Notes: generated from the letters alone by a model not told the origin. A stretch of DNA of 64,000 nt from Aradus depressus (GCA_963662175.1 OY759216.1:50609087-50673086); one strand, 5' to 3'; positions 28,518 through 39,930 are shown, numbered from the stretch's first letter. Made by a program: numbers and translations.

Positions 28518-29384
28518 TTAGGCCAGTCGTCCACTGGGACCGGAAAGTTGCGAACTGCGAAACAACGAAATCGAGCGAAGCCGTTCGTGCGAATGCCGAT
28601 CGTCCATTGATCCACTCAGTACGTCCGAATGCGTAGACGGGATGGCTCTTCGGAACGGTTTTTTCGATGATTCTGACGACAAATTTTTAGCGTTGGAATT
28701 ATCACCTTTGATTTATCGACGAAGGCGATATAGACGTAGACGGGAAATGTGGGTGAATCCCATTTTCGAAAAAAGAGAAGAGTTTGGCGAATTTTCTCAT
28801 TTGTGGCGTGACCTTCTAATCGATGATAATCACCACTTCTCCTATTTTCGAATGGAAAAGGACACTTTTCAATACATTCTTGACAACATCTACTCAAGAC
28901 TCGAAAAATTTCCCCACAACAACGGCTGGCTGTTACATTAAGGTAAGTGGAAAGAAAGCAAAAATCACTGTACTTTTTTTTTACACAAACTGTATTTTTT
29001 TATACTTTCAAACTAAACTAAGGTACATAATAACGATACAAACGAATAACTAGACAAACGTAGTACAAAAAATGTAAGTAATTTTTTATTGATTTACAAA
29101 GAAGGTTCCACTAGGATCTAATTCGTGAAAATAGGACGCACAAGCAAAATTAACTTTTCACAGTCATGTTTTTTTAAGCTGTTCGTCCGTAAAATCCCAG
29201 CAGAATGGGATCGCTTCGCACTTCGCACCTGTTCGGCCGAAAACTGACGAACGATACGGGTCTAGTGGACGCGGTCCCCCACCTTGTCACATGTTTGGAT
29301 CGTTCGTGCATTTTCGGCCGAATTCTGACGAACTGATTTCGCTACTTGTCGCAACTCTCCGGTCCCAGTGGACGAGAGGGCTTA
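28518..29384 (+). mobile_element. PIF/Harbinger-type DNA transposon, internally deleted
   Basis: Flanked by TTA at 28518-28520 and 29382-29384, the PIF/Harbinger target duplication. The ends are inverted repeats: GGCCAGTCGTCCACTGGGAC on the left and the complement of GCCCTCTCGTCCACTGGGAC on the right, extending through CCGGAAAGTTGCG with few changes. At 861 bp it is too short for the two genes of an autonomous copy and keeps only the first part of the transposase frame. Confidence 0.88.
28642..28941 (+). pseudogene. Harbinger transposase, N-terminal remnant
   Basis: A 99-codon frame containing WVNPIFEKREEFGEF and YFRMEKDTFQYILDNI, the pattern found upstream of the DDE nuclease domain in PIF/Harbinger transposases. 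The family is usually 350-450 residues, so the catalytic domain is deleted and this protein cannot cut DNA. The frame up to its stop is undamaged. A short truncated protein could still be made and might bind or interfere, which is untested. Confidence 0.85.
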
Positions 29385-29852
29385 CGCAGGGGTTGTATGT
29401 GACGATACATCGGCAGTTATTAGGGTTTCTGAGTTGAGCCCCCACCCCTGAACTCCCCCTTCCCTCTGCATTTTGCTGACATCTATCAGGTATCGTCCTC
29501 ATGGGCTTTTAAGTTTAAATATGAAATTTTATGTCGATAAATTCATTACCTCGGAAGTTATTACAGTTTAAGACTGCCCCCTAATCTTCCTCTTCTCTAT
29601 TGACCGATTTAACTAAAAAACAGTAGAGGTGTCCTCATGGGGTTCTTGACACACATATACAGTTCCATGTCGATACATTCATTCTATCGGGAGTTATCGA
29701 ATTCACACACAAACAAAAAGACAGACAGAAAGACATTTGTTTCTCATTTTTGAAATGGAGAGGTCAAACAAATAATTCCGTTGAAAACAGTGCATCGAAT
29801 ATTTGACCGATTCCATAACTTCCCCTATACTTCGTATTTCTGGGGAAGTAAA

Positions 29853-30299
29853 ATAAAAATAATAAAAAAAAAACTTTTTTTTTAGAGCCAAAGTTTTTGT
29901 TTTTGAAGAAAAAGAATTATTATAATTAGGTGGCCTATCTCGGAAGTATAACTTAGATGATGTAGGCTGAGGGGCGGGGCGGGGCGAAGTTTTGGAGTCC
30001 AAACCCGGACGAAACTTTGTGATTAGAAGACAGGAGTCTGAAGAATACTTTCTCGGGGAGAAACAGCTTCCTATCACTTAACATTTAGTCCAAACGAATT
30101 CTGTTTAGAATTAATCATCTTAAACTTAATTAAAAATTTAAGGGACCCAAAGTTCGAAAGGGTTCTGTTTGTTGATGACATTGCGACCGTTTTATTTCAT
30201 CAACATTTATCCACTCCATTGGAATTTTCTCGCCTTCCTTGCAGAGGATGATTGCAGTTTAACTACCAATGTTAAAACAATAATTATTATATTTATAAA
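29853..30299. other. No gene recognised
   Basis: Poly-A and poly-T runs near 29865-29885, then mixed DNA. A 124-codon minus frame at 29703-30077 overlaps family B and has no motif. Confidence 0.4.
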
Positions 30300-30815
30300 A
30301 AGTCGTCCATTAATGACCAGCAATGTATACTTCCCCAGAACGTATTAATCAAATAAGTTTTCGCCCCTCTCTAAACTTCTTCGATCTTTTGCGCTAATAT
30401 TCAATTGTTGGACTCTTAAATCCTCTTACTAAATTTTGTGACGATTGGCAGTTATTAGGGTTTTTGAAATTAGTTCCCTCCCCTGAACCCCTCCTTCTCT
30501 TCGGCCGATATCACTGAAATTTGAAAGGTTATTTCCTCAGTGTGTTTTGACTTAAAATATGCAATTTCATGCCGATACATTCATTACAGTTACATCAGTT
30601 ATTGTGGTTATTGAGTTGAGCCCCCCCCCCCCCCCCCCCCCCCCCCTGAAGTTATGGATATATAGGTGACTAACTCAATTTTGATTTTTCACTGGAATTT
30701 CATGTTTTCTGACCGCCTGATCCCAAAATTGGAAAAAAAAAAAAAAAACTATTTGTGAACACGATAACAGGGGATCAGAGAAAGTGGCGGGACTCAAAAA
30801 CCCTAATAACTGCCT
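30300..30815. repeat. Family B repeat, reverse and forward pieces, with poly-C
   Basis: 30300-30645 is reverse (AAGTCGTCCATTAATGACC, TACTTCCCCAGAACG, GGCAGTTATTAGGG, TCTTCGGCCGATATCACTG). It ends in a run of 26 C at 30621-30646, in the module that is G-rich in the other orientation. A forward 5' piece follows (GGAATTTCATGTTTTCTGACC, GTGAACACGATAAC) to about 30815. Confidence 0.65.
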
Positions 30816-30819
30816 GAGA

Positions 30820-31290
30820 ACCCGAAAAATTGATTCCAACCAAAAAAATTCCTTATAAAATTTCCAATCGCTAATAAGTTCTGAAATTTGAGATAGGATC
30901 AATACGACAAAAATTATAAAGGCCCGAAGAATGTAAACTAAATGTCTACAAGGAATATAAGTAATTTTTAAATCGTAACTCACAGCAAGGGAGTTTTAAA
31001 TATGGATTTATTATTGGTAGTTTTTAAAAAATTATAAAATTTGAAGAAAAAATAAAATATAAGTGATGTGGCCATTAACGGACATTCTTATTCCAACCAC
31101 ACTTAAAGATAAGTTTCTCTCCCCCTTCTTCTTCTCAAAATGATTTCAAACTGGCATTACTGGATAAAAAAATGTCCCATCTCAGAATTACGCTGTACAA
31201 GGAGACGAAATGAAATGATATTGAGAAGGGGAAGGAGAAAAAGTATGATCTGTAAGGGTGGTCCTGTAATGGCCACATCACTTATATTTT
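30820..31290 (+). repeat. Dispersed repeat C, long copy
   Basis: Contains ATTGATTCCAACCAAAAAAA, TTGAGATAGGATCAATACG, CCCGAAGAATGTAAA, GTGATGTGGCCATTAACGG and GGCATTACTGGATA, the combined set of motifs that other copies show in parts. No frame of interest. Confidence 0.5.
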
Positions 31291-31944
31291 ATAGTTAAAT
31301 AGATGTACACCATTTTATACGTTCTGCGATGACAACCGTTCCAGTTTTTCGCCATAAAACCATAATATTCTTTCTTTCTCATTAAATTTCATTAAGGTAT
31401 GTCTTTTTTATGAATCGTGATGATATTTCGGAGCGATTACACCCTTTGAATTTGTTAGTGGGCGTCAGAATTATAAGTAAGAGAGTCCTGATGTTACTCT
31501 TCCCCCTCTATACCTACCACTCCGGCATGAATTTTTAGAATGAGATAATACAATTTTTCTTGTATAATCTGATGTAGGACTATAAAGGTTTGATAAATTT
31601 AAAAAAAAAAAAAATTAGGTTTTATGAAAATTTAATTTTATCCTCATATGTCAGCCAAGTTGAACATTATTAAAATGTTAACTTACCCTTAATATTGAGG
31701 TTAGATGGCAAATCCTAGGATACAATGTGTAGTTATATGGGATTTTCTCGCTCGGATTAGACGGATTATCGGCTACGCATATGGAAACCTAAGCTTCCAT
31801 CCCTTCTAATAAAGGACTCTCTTTAATAATCACATGATAATCATGAAATTTTTGGAATAATGCTCGTACACATATGTACGCATTGCGTCGTGAAAATATG
31901 TTAATATTATTTGTGCAGAAATTTCGATATCAATCCAGAAAAAA
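31291..31944. other. No gene seen
   Basis: AT-rich DNA without recognised repeats or frames. Confidence 0.45.
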
Positions 31945-32110
31945 AAATCGTGGGTGAAACACCGGCATATTATTAATTAATTTTACGGAAAATTGATATG
32001 TGTCGTCCTTATGATGTTTTCAAATTGTATACTGCATTTTGTGTGAATACATTTATTCTACTGGCAGTTATTTGGGTTTTTGACCACCTCCTTCAGGATC
32101 TAAATTAATC
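31945..32110 (-). repeat. Family B fragment, reverse
   Basis: GTGGGTGAAACACCGGC, GTGTCGTCCTTATGATG and GGCAGTTATTTGGGTTTTTG mark the family. Internal deletions are evident. Confidence 0.5.
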
Positions 32111-32129
32111 GGATGGGTTTTTTGGGAAG

Positions 32130-32212
32130 CTCATGTCCACCAGAGCGACGAAAGAGCGCTCTGGTAGTAGGCGATATGACCTTAACAATGCCCGGTTATG
32201 AGTCACAATAAC
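32130..32212 (+). mobile_element. Family A SINE, 3' end
   Basis: GCTCATGTCCACCAGAGCGA to AGTCACAATAACTAACTAG: the 3' body with an AACT-type tail. Confidence 0.7.
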
Positions 32213-33252
32213 TAACTAGAAATTTTCCTCCTTACTCAAAACTCTTGTATGAACTTCTTCATCATTCTTAAATAAATATTCCCGTATAAATGGAGTTTTT
32301 AATAGGAAATCTACAGTGGCGTAGGATATGTTTCTGCCGCCCGGGGAATATGCTAATTTTGCCGCCCCTCCCCCCCCCCCCCCCCTACACTAAGAGAAAA
32401 TACAATTATTATAAAAATAAAATTTTCTAGAGCGAATAAAATATGAACCTGCAAATTCGAGAATTTTCAATAAAAAATATTTTTCTCCAAAATTTAAAAT
32501 TTTTAAAAATTAGAAAACAAAGTTTAATTGTAAAAACATGTTTTGAATTATATTAATAATCAATGATTATGTTAATTTAGCAAGACAAAAACAAGTTATA
32601 TATGACTTTTTTTGGCTTGCTAAAATAAGACAAAATCAAGCCTTTTTTTTTGGACCCGGGAAAAATTTAAAATTATTGATTTATTTTTCCACAGATCATT
32701 GAGCTTGCATTGTATAAATGAACCCGATACGATGAGATAATCTTAATGCTACTATTAGACAAATCCGTATATATGGCAATACTGCCTCATTTATAAAAAT
32801 ACGTAGGTACCTAGTCTGTAGAAAGAACGAGATGATCAACTCATCTACAAATAGGGAATTCCTCCAGTCAACGAAAAAATTTAAAATAAATAATATTCAT
32901 CGTTGATTAGGATCACGAAATTATGTTTCGAAATTTCAGTTGACAATAGAGATTATATTTGGGTTGTTAGACGGTTGATTTAACTCGTTCTTCTCCTTAT
33001 TGTGTAGAAACGCCTCATTGGGAACGGAAATTAAGTTAAGGTGGAAGGTAGTCCAACTTCACACATTAGGAGAGCACTTAGAGATGAAATGTAGTCTTGT
33101 GTGTTTTCAACTTCCTACTGTAGAAATTTACATTTACAATCCAACAATTATTCATATACATATACTTACTTGGTAACTATAATTCACTTCCAATGATGTA
33201 CTACATTTTTATAAGTTATCACTGAAGCTGAACAACATTTAAACTATATATA
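32213..33252. other. AT-rich, no gene; poly-C at 32370
   Basis: A run of about 16 C near 32370-32385 follows GCCGCCCGGGG and GCCGCCCC motifs. The rest is AT-rich without frames. Confidence 0.45.
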
Positions 33253-33871
33253 TACAGTAGAGTCCCGCTAATCGGGACTAGATGGGACCGGACCCCGTCC
33301 GGATCACCGAAAGTCCGCATTAAAAGGAAATTGCAGTAAGATGCACATGATAAATATTTTAGCTACTTTTTTTTTCTCATAAACACACTTTTTCCTTCGA
33401 CCGTTTTTTCGACCTACGAACAGAGATAGGATTAACAAAACAAAACATTTTTGTGATTTAAACTCAAAAATTATTTATTGTACAGTACTACTGTACAAAA
33501 CAAACCATGGTACATTAATGTTATAATGTAAAAATTAAGAATTTTAAAAACGAAATATGTAAACGTTAAATTCTGTACAGGACTATAAAATAAAACAATG
33601 TACGGTACGTAATGAAAACAAGAATAATATTTTTAGACTCACTGAAAAAAGTCCGTAATTTTTTTTTTGCATTAAAGAAGACACGTCGTTTTGTCGTTCG
33701 ATCTTGTAGGCTCCTCATGGTCAGTAGGTCGGTCTTTGGATTATTTTCGTACTTATCGCTCGCTAAATTAAATTTTTAGTTCACTCAATCTTAATTAGTT
33801 TTTATTTAATCCCTTCCGTATTAACCGGATGTCCGGATAATCGGTGTCCGGATTAGCGAGAGTCTATTGTA
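33253..33871. mobile_element. pogo/Tigger-like non-autonomous DNA transposon
   Basis: Flanked by TA at 33253-33254 and 33870-33871. The left end CAGTAGAGTCCCGCTAATC matches the complement of the right end, CAATAGACTCTCGCTAATC, and the next bases (CCGGAC/CCGGAT) also match. Length is 615 bp and there is no transposase frame. The CAGT...CGCTAATCC start is typical of pogo/Tigger relatives. Confidence 0.8.
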
Positions 33872-34107
33872 TAAAAGAAGAAGGGCATTTTTGTCATAAA
33901 ATGTAGACACCAAATGTAGATCCTGGAAGAATAATTAATTAAACAATGAAAAAATAATATTAAATTTATAATAATAATAATACTGCCAGATCTAACCTAC
34001 TGGCAGTCTGTACCAAGTCATGTACAATGTTAAGGACACTAGGTAACTAAGCTTGGGTAAGCAAAATTGACTCACACTGAAGCTCATGTCCATACTGTAG
34101 ACCCCAG

Positions 34108-34345
34108 TAGTTATTGTGACTCATGCCCGGGTTATAACAATGAGGTCATATCGCCTACTACCAGAGTGCCATTTTGGTGCTGTTAGTCACAATAACTGCC
34201 AAGCCTACATGTGACCTAGGTAGACAAAATGTAGGTCTCCCACAGTAGAGTCGGGCTCATGTCCACCAGAGCGACAAAAGAGCGCTCTGGTAATAGGCGA
34301 TATGACTTTATAGTCACAGCCTGGGGGTGTAACAATAACTAACTA
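34108..34345. mobile_element. Two family A SINE 3' ends, head-to-head
   Basis: 34108-34176 is a minus-strand 3' end (GACTCATGCCCGGGTTATAAC to CTACTACCAGAG). From about 34195 to 34345 runs a plus-strand piece (TAGGTCTCCCACAGTAGAG to AACAATAACTAACTA). The two tails point outward. Confidence 0.65.
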
Positions 34346-34547
34346 TTGCCAATCCATCGTGTGACTTAAAAAATACTCCACATTACAATGAGTAACTGTT
34401 TATTCACTATTTTCCAATGGTATATATACGCTTTATGATATCCAGCCCGTCCAGTTCAAAAAAAAAAGCTTACAGAAAGCTTTGTTACTGAGGAAGAAAC
34501 TCACAGCTATGTGCAAAAGTTCAAAAGAAATATTACATTTTATTTTT

Positions 34548-34940
34548 TTTTCACTTTTATTTTGAAATTGTCAACTTACACTATACAATAAGAGCAAGCG
34601 AATATCTCTTGAGTCTCTTGATGAAGCAGCTGGTCAGCACCATCTCCTCTTCATGGGTCCTTCTCAGCCAAGAAGCTAGGCAACGACGATTCGGTTGTCG
34701 ATGTGGATTGCCAGATTGACATTGCTTTCTTTAGTGCCTTCGGGTGTGGCATGAACTTGTGCAGTTTGTAGAGCATTGCGTGATTATTCGGAGGATTTTA
34801 TTTTGAATAGCTTGAATTGTTTTGGTGTGAGAGGGCTTAGCAGAACAGCAGAGCTGAACAGCAGAGCTGAACGCCAAACATCCAGATAGGCCAGGACAAC
34901 GGATCTTGTAGACTTTCAGTTTGTGGTTGAGGCGAAATAG
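34548..34940 (-). mobile_element. 5'-truncated LINE fragment
   Basis: On the minus strand it has FRLNHKLKVYK, then after a frameshift SPLTPKQFKLFKIK, matching the plus-strand LINE at 35324-36066, and ends in an A-rich tail. A 15-16 bp direct duplication (GAACAGCAGAGCT twice) sits in the coding part at about 34843-34872. CATTTTA on both sides could be a short target duplication. Confidence 0.65.
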
Positions 34941-34944
34941 ATCA

Positions 34945-35120
34945 TTTTAAATTCATTTCATATTGGCATTACTGGGTATATGAAAGTAAGTTTCATTGTA
35001 CAAGGTGATTCTGAGAGTGACTTTCATATACCCAGTAATGCGTTACAATTTAAACATTACTTAGGAATATTACTTAAGAATTACGGTTACAATACTTTCT
35101 TATACTAAAGGTATACTAAA
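34945..35120. repeat. Repeat C piece with a 21-bp-arm hairpin
   Basis: CATTACTGGGTATATGAAAG at 34967 is the exact complement of the sequence at 35020-35040, with a loop of about 32 bp. CTTTCTTATACTAAAGG and TATAAGAAAGT form a second hairpin at about 35093-35132. MITE-like, non-coding. Confidence 0.6.
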
Positions 35121-35323
35121 GGTATAAGAAAGTAAAAATAAATAAGTTTGAATATTAAGATTAGAAAAGGAAAGTTGATCCCAGAAGATTGAACAATGGT
35201 CCTAACAATGAATACTTGAAATGATATATTGACAAGCATATAGGATTTAGTTCGTAACAATACCTAATTTAAGAAAATAATAGTATTTTTAAAAATGTTT
35301 TGAGCACTTACACCTTCTAGAGG

Positions 35324-36066
35324 GTTGGTTGCATCTGTGGAAGGTAAAAATAAATGAGATCAAATCCCTTCATGTTACATTCGCTTTGAGGCGCGGTGAC
35401 TGCCCAACTGTATGGCTGAATAATGTCCCTCTGAAACATGACAAAGACGTACGATACTTAGGACTTTATCTTGACAGACGACTGACATGGAGTAAACATG
35501 TTTCACAGACTCGACAGAAAATGAAACGGCGATTTGGACTACTCAAAAGACTACTAGACAAGCGATCTCAACTTCGCCTCAACCACAAACTGGGTGTTTA
35601 CAAGACCGTTATCAGACCCATCTGGACGTATGGCGTTCAGCTAAGCCCTCACACACCAAAAGAATATCAAGCCATCCAAAATAAAATCCTCCGAACAATC
35701 ACACAATGCCCTTACTACGTATCAAGCATAACATTACATCATGACCTGAACATACCATTCTTACACGAAATTAGACAACAATTATACACAAATTTGCACA
35801 ACAAATTCACGTCACATCCAAACACACTGGTGGAAGCAATGTCGGTCCGGTCCTTGCCGGGCAGACCTCCTCGGCGACTGAATCGTCGTTGGCCGCGTGA
35901 CCTCCTGCCTGAGGAGGACCCCTGAGGAGGCGGTGGTGTTGACCAGCCGTCTCATCAAGAGACTCAAGTGGTGTTTCTGTTTTTCTTTGTTGTGTTCATA
36001 TTTCCTAGTTGTGAAGTAATTCATAGTTGGAAATTAAGTAATAAAGGTGAAAAAAAAAAAAAAAAA
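35324..36066 (+). mobile_element. 5'-truncated LINE, coding end intact
   Basis: Open for about 198 codons to the stop at 35923. It covers the region after the reverse transcriptase active site: LHVTFALRRGDCP, VRYLGLYLDRRLTWS, VIRPIWTYGVQL, ILRTITQCPYYV, and the end RRLNRRWPRDLL. A 3' UTR and poly(A) tail (36049-36066) follow. A Jockey-like lineage distinct from the 27183 copy. Confidence 0.85.
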
Positions 36067-36288
36067 TGTTTTAGAAGAATATTTCTCAATTAAGTGTAAT
36101 AATTTTTGTTAATTTCATATTTTTTTGGGGAGGGACAAAGTCATGTCGAATGTAAATGTTTGTCTTCGTTGAATATTTATGCATTGGATGGAAGCAGAGC
36201 CTCGTAAAACTTTATGTCCTTTTTCAATTAGATTATTCTAACTATTTTAATTCTCCAGCCAAAATCCAGCCATGAATCCAGATTTCCT

Positions 36289-36640
36289 TTTACTTCCCCA
36301 GCTGGACAAAGTATAGGGGAAGTTATGTAATCAGTCAGAAAATCGATGTTAAGTTTTTATCGGAATTTCATGTTCTCCGACCCACTGATTACAAATATGA
36401 AAAAAAAAAATCTTGTCTGCCTTTATTTGTGTGTCTGTGAAAACGATAACTACCGATAAAATAGATGTATTGTCTTAAAATTGTATATGTGTATATCCAG
36501 AATCCCATAGGGATGACAACCTATTGATTTTCAGATCTATTGACTTTTAGGGGGAGGCTTAACACAAAAACACTAATAACTGCAGTTGTAATGAAAGTAC
36601 TGACACAAAATTTCATGTGTAAATGTAAAACAGAATAAGG
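36289..36640 (+). repeat. Family B repeat, forward 5' half
   Basis: Terminal hairpin TACTTCCCCAGCTGGACAAAG TATAGGGGAAGT at the start, then CATGTTCTCCGACC, GTGTGTCTGTGAAAACGATAAC, and one module to GAATAAGGTGGCC, where it stops at a poly-T run. Confidence 0.75.
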
Positions 36641-37239
36641 TGGCCGGTTTTTTTTTTTTTTTTTATTTCTGAGGGGTTCATTCAAAACTTTAAATGCCCC
36701 CAAATTATTAAGTCTTTCAGTAAAAAAATTAAAGCTATGGAACTTTTCAATGTTTTTTGCGATCCATGCACTTGACTGCAATATTTTTACTTAGGGAAAA
36801 TGAGGAGGGAAGAAGGAGTTAGGGGCTCGATTTATGAGAAAACTGTCATTCCTTCTCGAAAAGTTTTCCCTGACATGAATAAGTCCAGCAAATTTCTGAG
36901 AGAAGCAGCGTCTCAGATTACATAAAGCTTTACATGGAAGCATTACAGTATGTCCTTTTCTAGCAAATTGTTCTATAAGCCCATATTTCTTATAACCATA
37001 CACTTGAATTAGACTAAATTATTATTTTCTTGCCAACTTTGCATTCTAATATTTATAATTTTTATTTCATTCATTCATGTAAAGAGGAATATCTTGCAAT
37101 ATTTAAGTATATACAAAAGATGGGTACTCAATGAAGTGACCTTGATGGAGGGAGCAGAGGAGATGGTTAGGTACTTCTGTTCCAAAAATATTGTATTCCC
37201 TTAGGAATTTTTTTAATTTTATTTTCATTTTTTATTTTA
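36641..37239. other. Unclassified; minus-strand frames
   Basis: Minus-strand frames at 37003-36791 and 36781-36521 lie almost end to end. The first ends in a basic stretch (NFSRRNDSFLINRAPNS) that vaguely recalls the post-RT end of CR1/L2-type LINEs. I cannot classify it. Confidence 0.25.
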
Positions 37240-37938
37240 CATAATTTTGGTCAAACATTCTACGCGGAGCTTTCATGTTTCCCGACGGCACTAGAAAAAA
37301 ATGTTAGAGGAATGTCTGTCTGTGAACACAATAACTCACTGTAGAGTGAATGTATTGGCACGAAATTCTGTATGTGAATCCACAACCCTCTAACAAGTAC
37401 ACCTATTGTTTTTCAATCAAATTGACCAAAGGAAAGGGCGAATTAGGGGGAAGGCTTAGCTCAAAAACTCTAATAACTGCCGTTTCAATGGCTGTATCGA
37501 CACGATTTTATACGTGTAGCCAATATCCCATAAGGACAAAACCTATAGAGTTTCAGCCAAATCGGCCAGAGGGGAGGAGCTTAACTCAAAACTCTAATAA
37601 CTGCCGTTGTAATGAATGTATCGACATGAAATTTCATATCTAAAGTCAAAACCAAATGGGGACATAACCTTTCAAATTTGATCGATATCGATTGCAGGAA
37701 AGGGGGGTTCAGAGGGGGGGAGGGGGGGGGGCTCATATCAAAACCTTAATGGCTGCCGATGTAATGACTTTATCGACACAAAATTTATTCTGAGGATTCA
37801 TAAACCCCGATATAAGTTACCTATGGATTCTTAGCCTAAACGGTAGAATGGTTTTGGAGAGGGAGCGAAATGTTAGTTGATTAACTTGTTCTGGGGAAGT
37901 ACATTGCCTGTGATTCATCGAAGACTTTTTTTTTTTCT
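37240..37938 (+). repeat. Family B repeat, longest forward copy
   Basis: The best uninterrupted copy, about 700 bp. The 5' region (ACGCGGAGCTTTCATGTTTC, GTCTGTCTGTGAACACAATAAC) precedes three or four modules, each with 'AATAACTGCCG...AATGAATGTATCGACA', 'GGACA.CACCTAT' and a purine tract (GGGGGGTTCAGAGGGGGGG). The 3' end has CGGTAGAATGGTTTTGGAG, CTGGGGAAGTACATTGCC and GTGATTCATCGAAGAC followed by poly-T. Confidence 0.8.
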
Positions 37939-38194
37939 TTTTCATTGAAACTTTTGAAAAGTTCAAAGAGGCGAAGCTCAAAATTCATCAGACACCATAA
38001 AAAAAAAAAAACACCGTTATATCAAGTGAAGACGATAAGCCCTCTTGGGGAAGACTTACGACAGAAGTAGATAATTAGTGAAAAATGGTATAGTTATGCT
38101 GGAAAGCACACATACTGACCCACAAGTAGCACCATGATTACTGTAACGATGGATGCTGCTACCGTTAGCTCCAGGCTGAAGCGGACTAGCATAT

Positions 38195-38347
38195 AAAATT
38201 CCGCCATATTTATTCACCTAGCGTAGGGATCTTTGACGAGTACGTGACATCGTACATTCGGGACCATTAAGGGTTTTTCAAGGGCCTTTGGCGGGTTTTG
38301 AATCAGTGTTCTTGACCTCAGTAGACTAGCATGCTACCGGCGCCCTC
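38195..38347 (-). mobile_element. Family A SINE, old 5' half
   Basis: TATTCACCTAGCGTAGGG, GTGACATCGTACATTCGGG, a decayed B box and GCTACCGGCGCCCTC. The hairpin is largely lost. Confidence 0.6.
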
Positions 38348-39001
38348 ACCAACCTTATAGTTTAATACAAGCTGAAGTGGATGTCATTCCTAACTCTATA
38401 ATGGGCCGCTACCCGCTCAATCTTGTCATTCCAGCATCTCCGGCTTGCGACCGTGACTGTCGATACGCTGGATGTAGAGTCTAACGATAGAAAATTTCGC
38501 TGCCAACTACCGATATTTATAGCATACTGTGTTTATCGATACTTTTCATTATTTTATCTAACACATTTTAAGTAGTGCAATGAACTGTAACGTCAGTATA
38601 ACTGAAATGGTTATATATTTATTTTTATTTTTGAACTGTATATGTGGTTCCCTCGTTCATTCACCCATCTTGTGGACAGTAAAAGATCCTTGCCTCCACA
38701 AAAGCTCCCGCATATTGGCAAATAAACAGTCCTCATAAACGTGAAATATATTATTGATTTGATCAGAAAACCTTCATATAAGACATTTTATAGAGGCTAT
38801 TCTAGCTGGCGGGGAGAGAGACTGCAAACGTTTCGTTGTTAAGGTTTGATGTCTCTCATAACTCTTCCGTTGTTTTACTACTAGACTCGATTTTCTGGAC
38901 AATTTTGTTTTACAAACATTCCTCATCTCAGTGTAAGGAAGTGCACCAGACAAGTTCTTCAGCAACGCCGCGGAAGTTGAAGTTTCTAGCTTGTGATTCA
39001 T
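38348..39001. other. No gene assigned; possible regulatory motif
   Basis: TTATCGATAC at about 38533 contains a DRE-like TATCGATA. A 75-codon minus frame (38774-39001) begins beside a poly-A run and shows no known domain. Not enough for a gene call. Confidence 0.25.
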
Positions 39002-39035
39002 GAAAAAAAAAAAAAAAAAAACGCTGATTTTGGGT

Positions 39036-39930
39036 AATTTAACGTCTTTTATTTTATAAATACATATTTACAACTGTATATAAAATAAATGCAACAAGCA
39101 AATGAGGGAGATGTCATCAATGGCAATGTCAAAATGACAAGAGGGGAGAAATTACCCAGTGGTGACACTCCCTAGTCATTGAGTTTCTCTCCTTTGTAAT
39201 AGTCACTGTCATTGCTGCTGCTAAGAAGGTCTCTAGGCCATTGTCGCTTAAGCCGTCGTTGGGTCGTTGGGGAAGTGTGGCAGAACGGAGAGCACGGACT
39301 AGAGGAATTATATGGGAACTAAGGAAGGAGAGGAAAATAATTTTTCATACTTGAATTCAGCAAAAGGTACGTTAAGGTCAGTGTGAAGAGTTTTGTTGGA
39401 GACAGACATAGTAAGAAGCATTGACTATTGTACGAAGGATTTTGGATTGAAAGGATTGGATGCGCTGGAGAGTGGAAGTCTTGGCAGAACCCCAGAGTTC
39501 AAGTCCGTAAGTCCATATAGGTTTGAGTATTGCGTTGTATATAAGTCGTTTTGTTTTCAAAGTTTATTTGGATCATTTGTCTAGTGTTAGTAACAGTTTA
39601 TATCGTTAAATGTTTGTCGATTAAAAGGCCTAATCAACATAGAATCTTGAAAATGTTTTCTAGTCTTAGTAACAGTTTATATCGTCTGTTCATTTCTTGT
39701 CTTTCCCTGTGACGATTCCGAGTTAAATGTTTGTCGAGTAAAAGGCCTAGTCAACATAGAATCTTGAAAATGTTGTCTAGTCTTAGTAACAGTTTATATC
39801 GTCTGTTAATTTCATGTCTTTTCAGTCTCCTGTGAGGATTCCGAGTTAAACGTTTGTCGAGTAAAAGGCCTAGTCAACAGAGAATCTTGAAAATTGGTAT
39901 TCGAGATAAAGTACAAAATATAAAACTTTC
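39036..39930 (-). pseudogene. LINE fragment with internal triplication
   Basis: The minus-strand frame at 39378-39560 has ILKPIWTYGLELWGSAK and RIQSFQSKILRTIVNASYYV, the post-RT part of a Jockey-like ORF2. Upstream (39581-39893) the segment encoding LGLLLDKRLTRNPHRRLK is present about three times. The 3' UTR (39036-39250) lacks a clear poly(A) tail. Coding is broken by stops and shifts. Confidence 0.75.
39581..39893 (-). repeat. 117-bp tandem triplication inside LINE
   Basis: CTAGTCTTAGTAACAGTTTA starts units at about 39581, 39660 and 39777. The first unit lacks about 38 bp; the second-to-third spacing is 117 bp, a multiple of three. Each unit holds GTCGAGTAAAAGGCCTAGTC and AGAATCTTGAAAAT. 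Confidence 0.85.

Larger units (their letters stand above)
28405..29852 (-). repeat. Family B repeat, nearly complete, split by Harbinger
   Basis: The reverse copy starts GTCGGTGAATCATCGGC and CTTCCCCAGAAT (28405-28517) and resumes after the insertion (29385) with GGCAGTTATTAGGG, the CTCATGGGGTTCTTG module, TCTATCGGGAGTTATCG, CCGATTCCATAACTTCCCC and the terminal hairpin to about 29852. Excluding the insertion it is about 580 bp. Confidence 0.75.

Noticed and set aside
38530..39001. Housekeeping-type promoter (DRE motif) with a 75-codon gene on the minus strand
   Set aside because: The motif is a single 8-mer, the frame starts right beside a poly-A run, and nothing in the peptide is recognisable.
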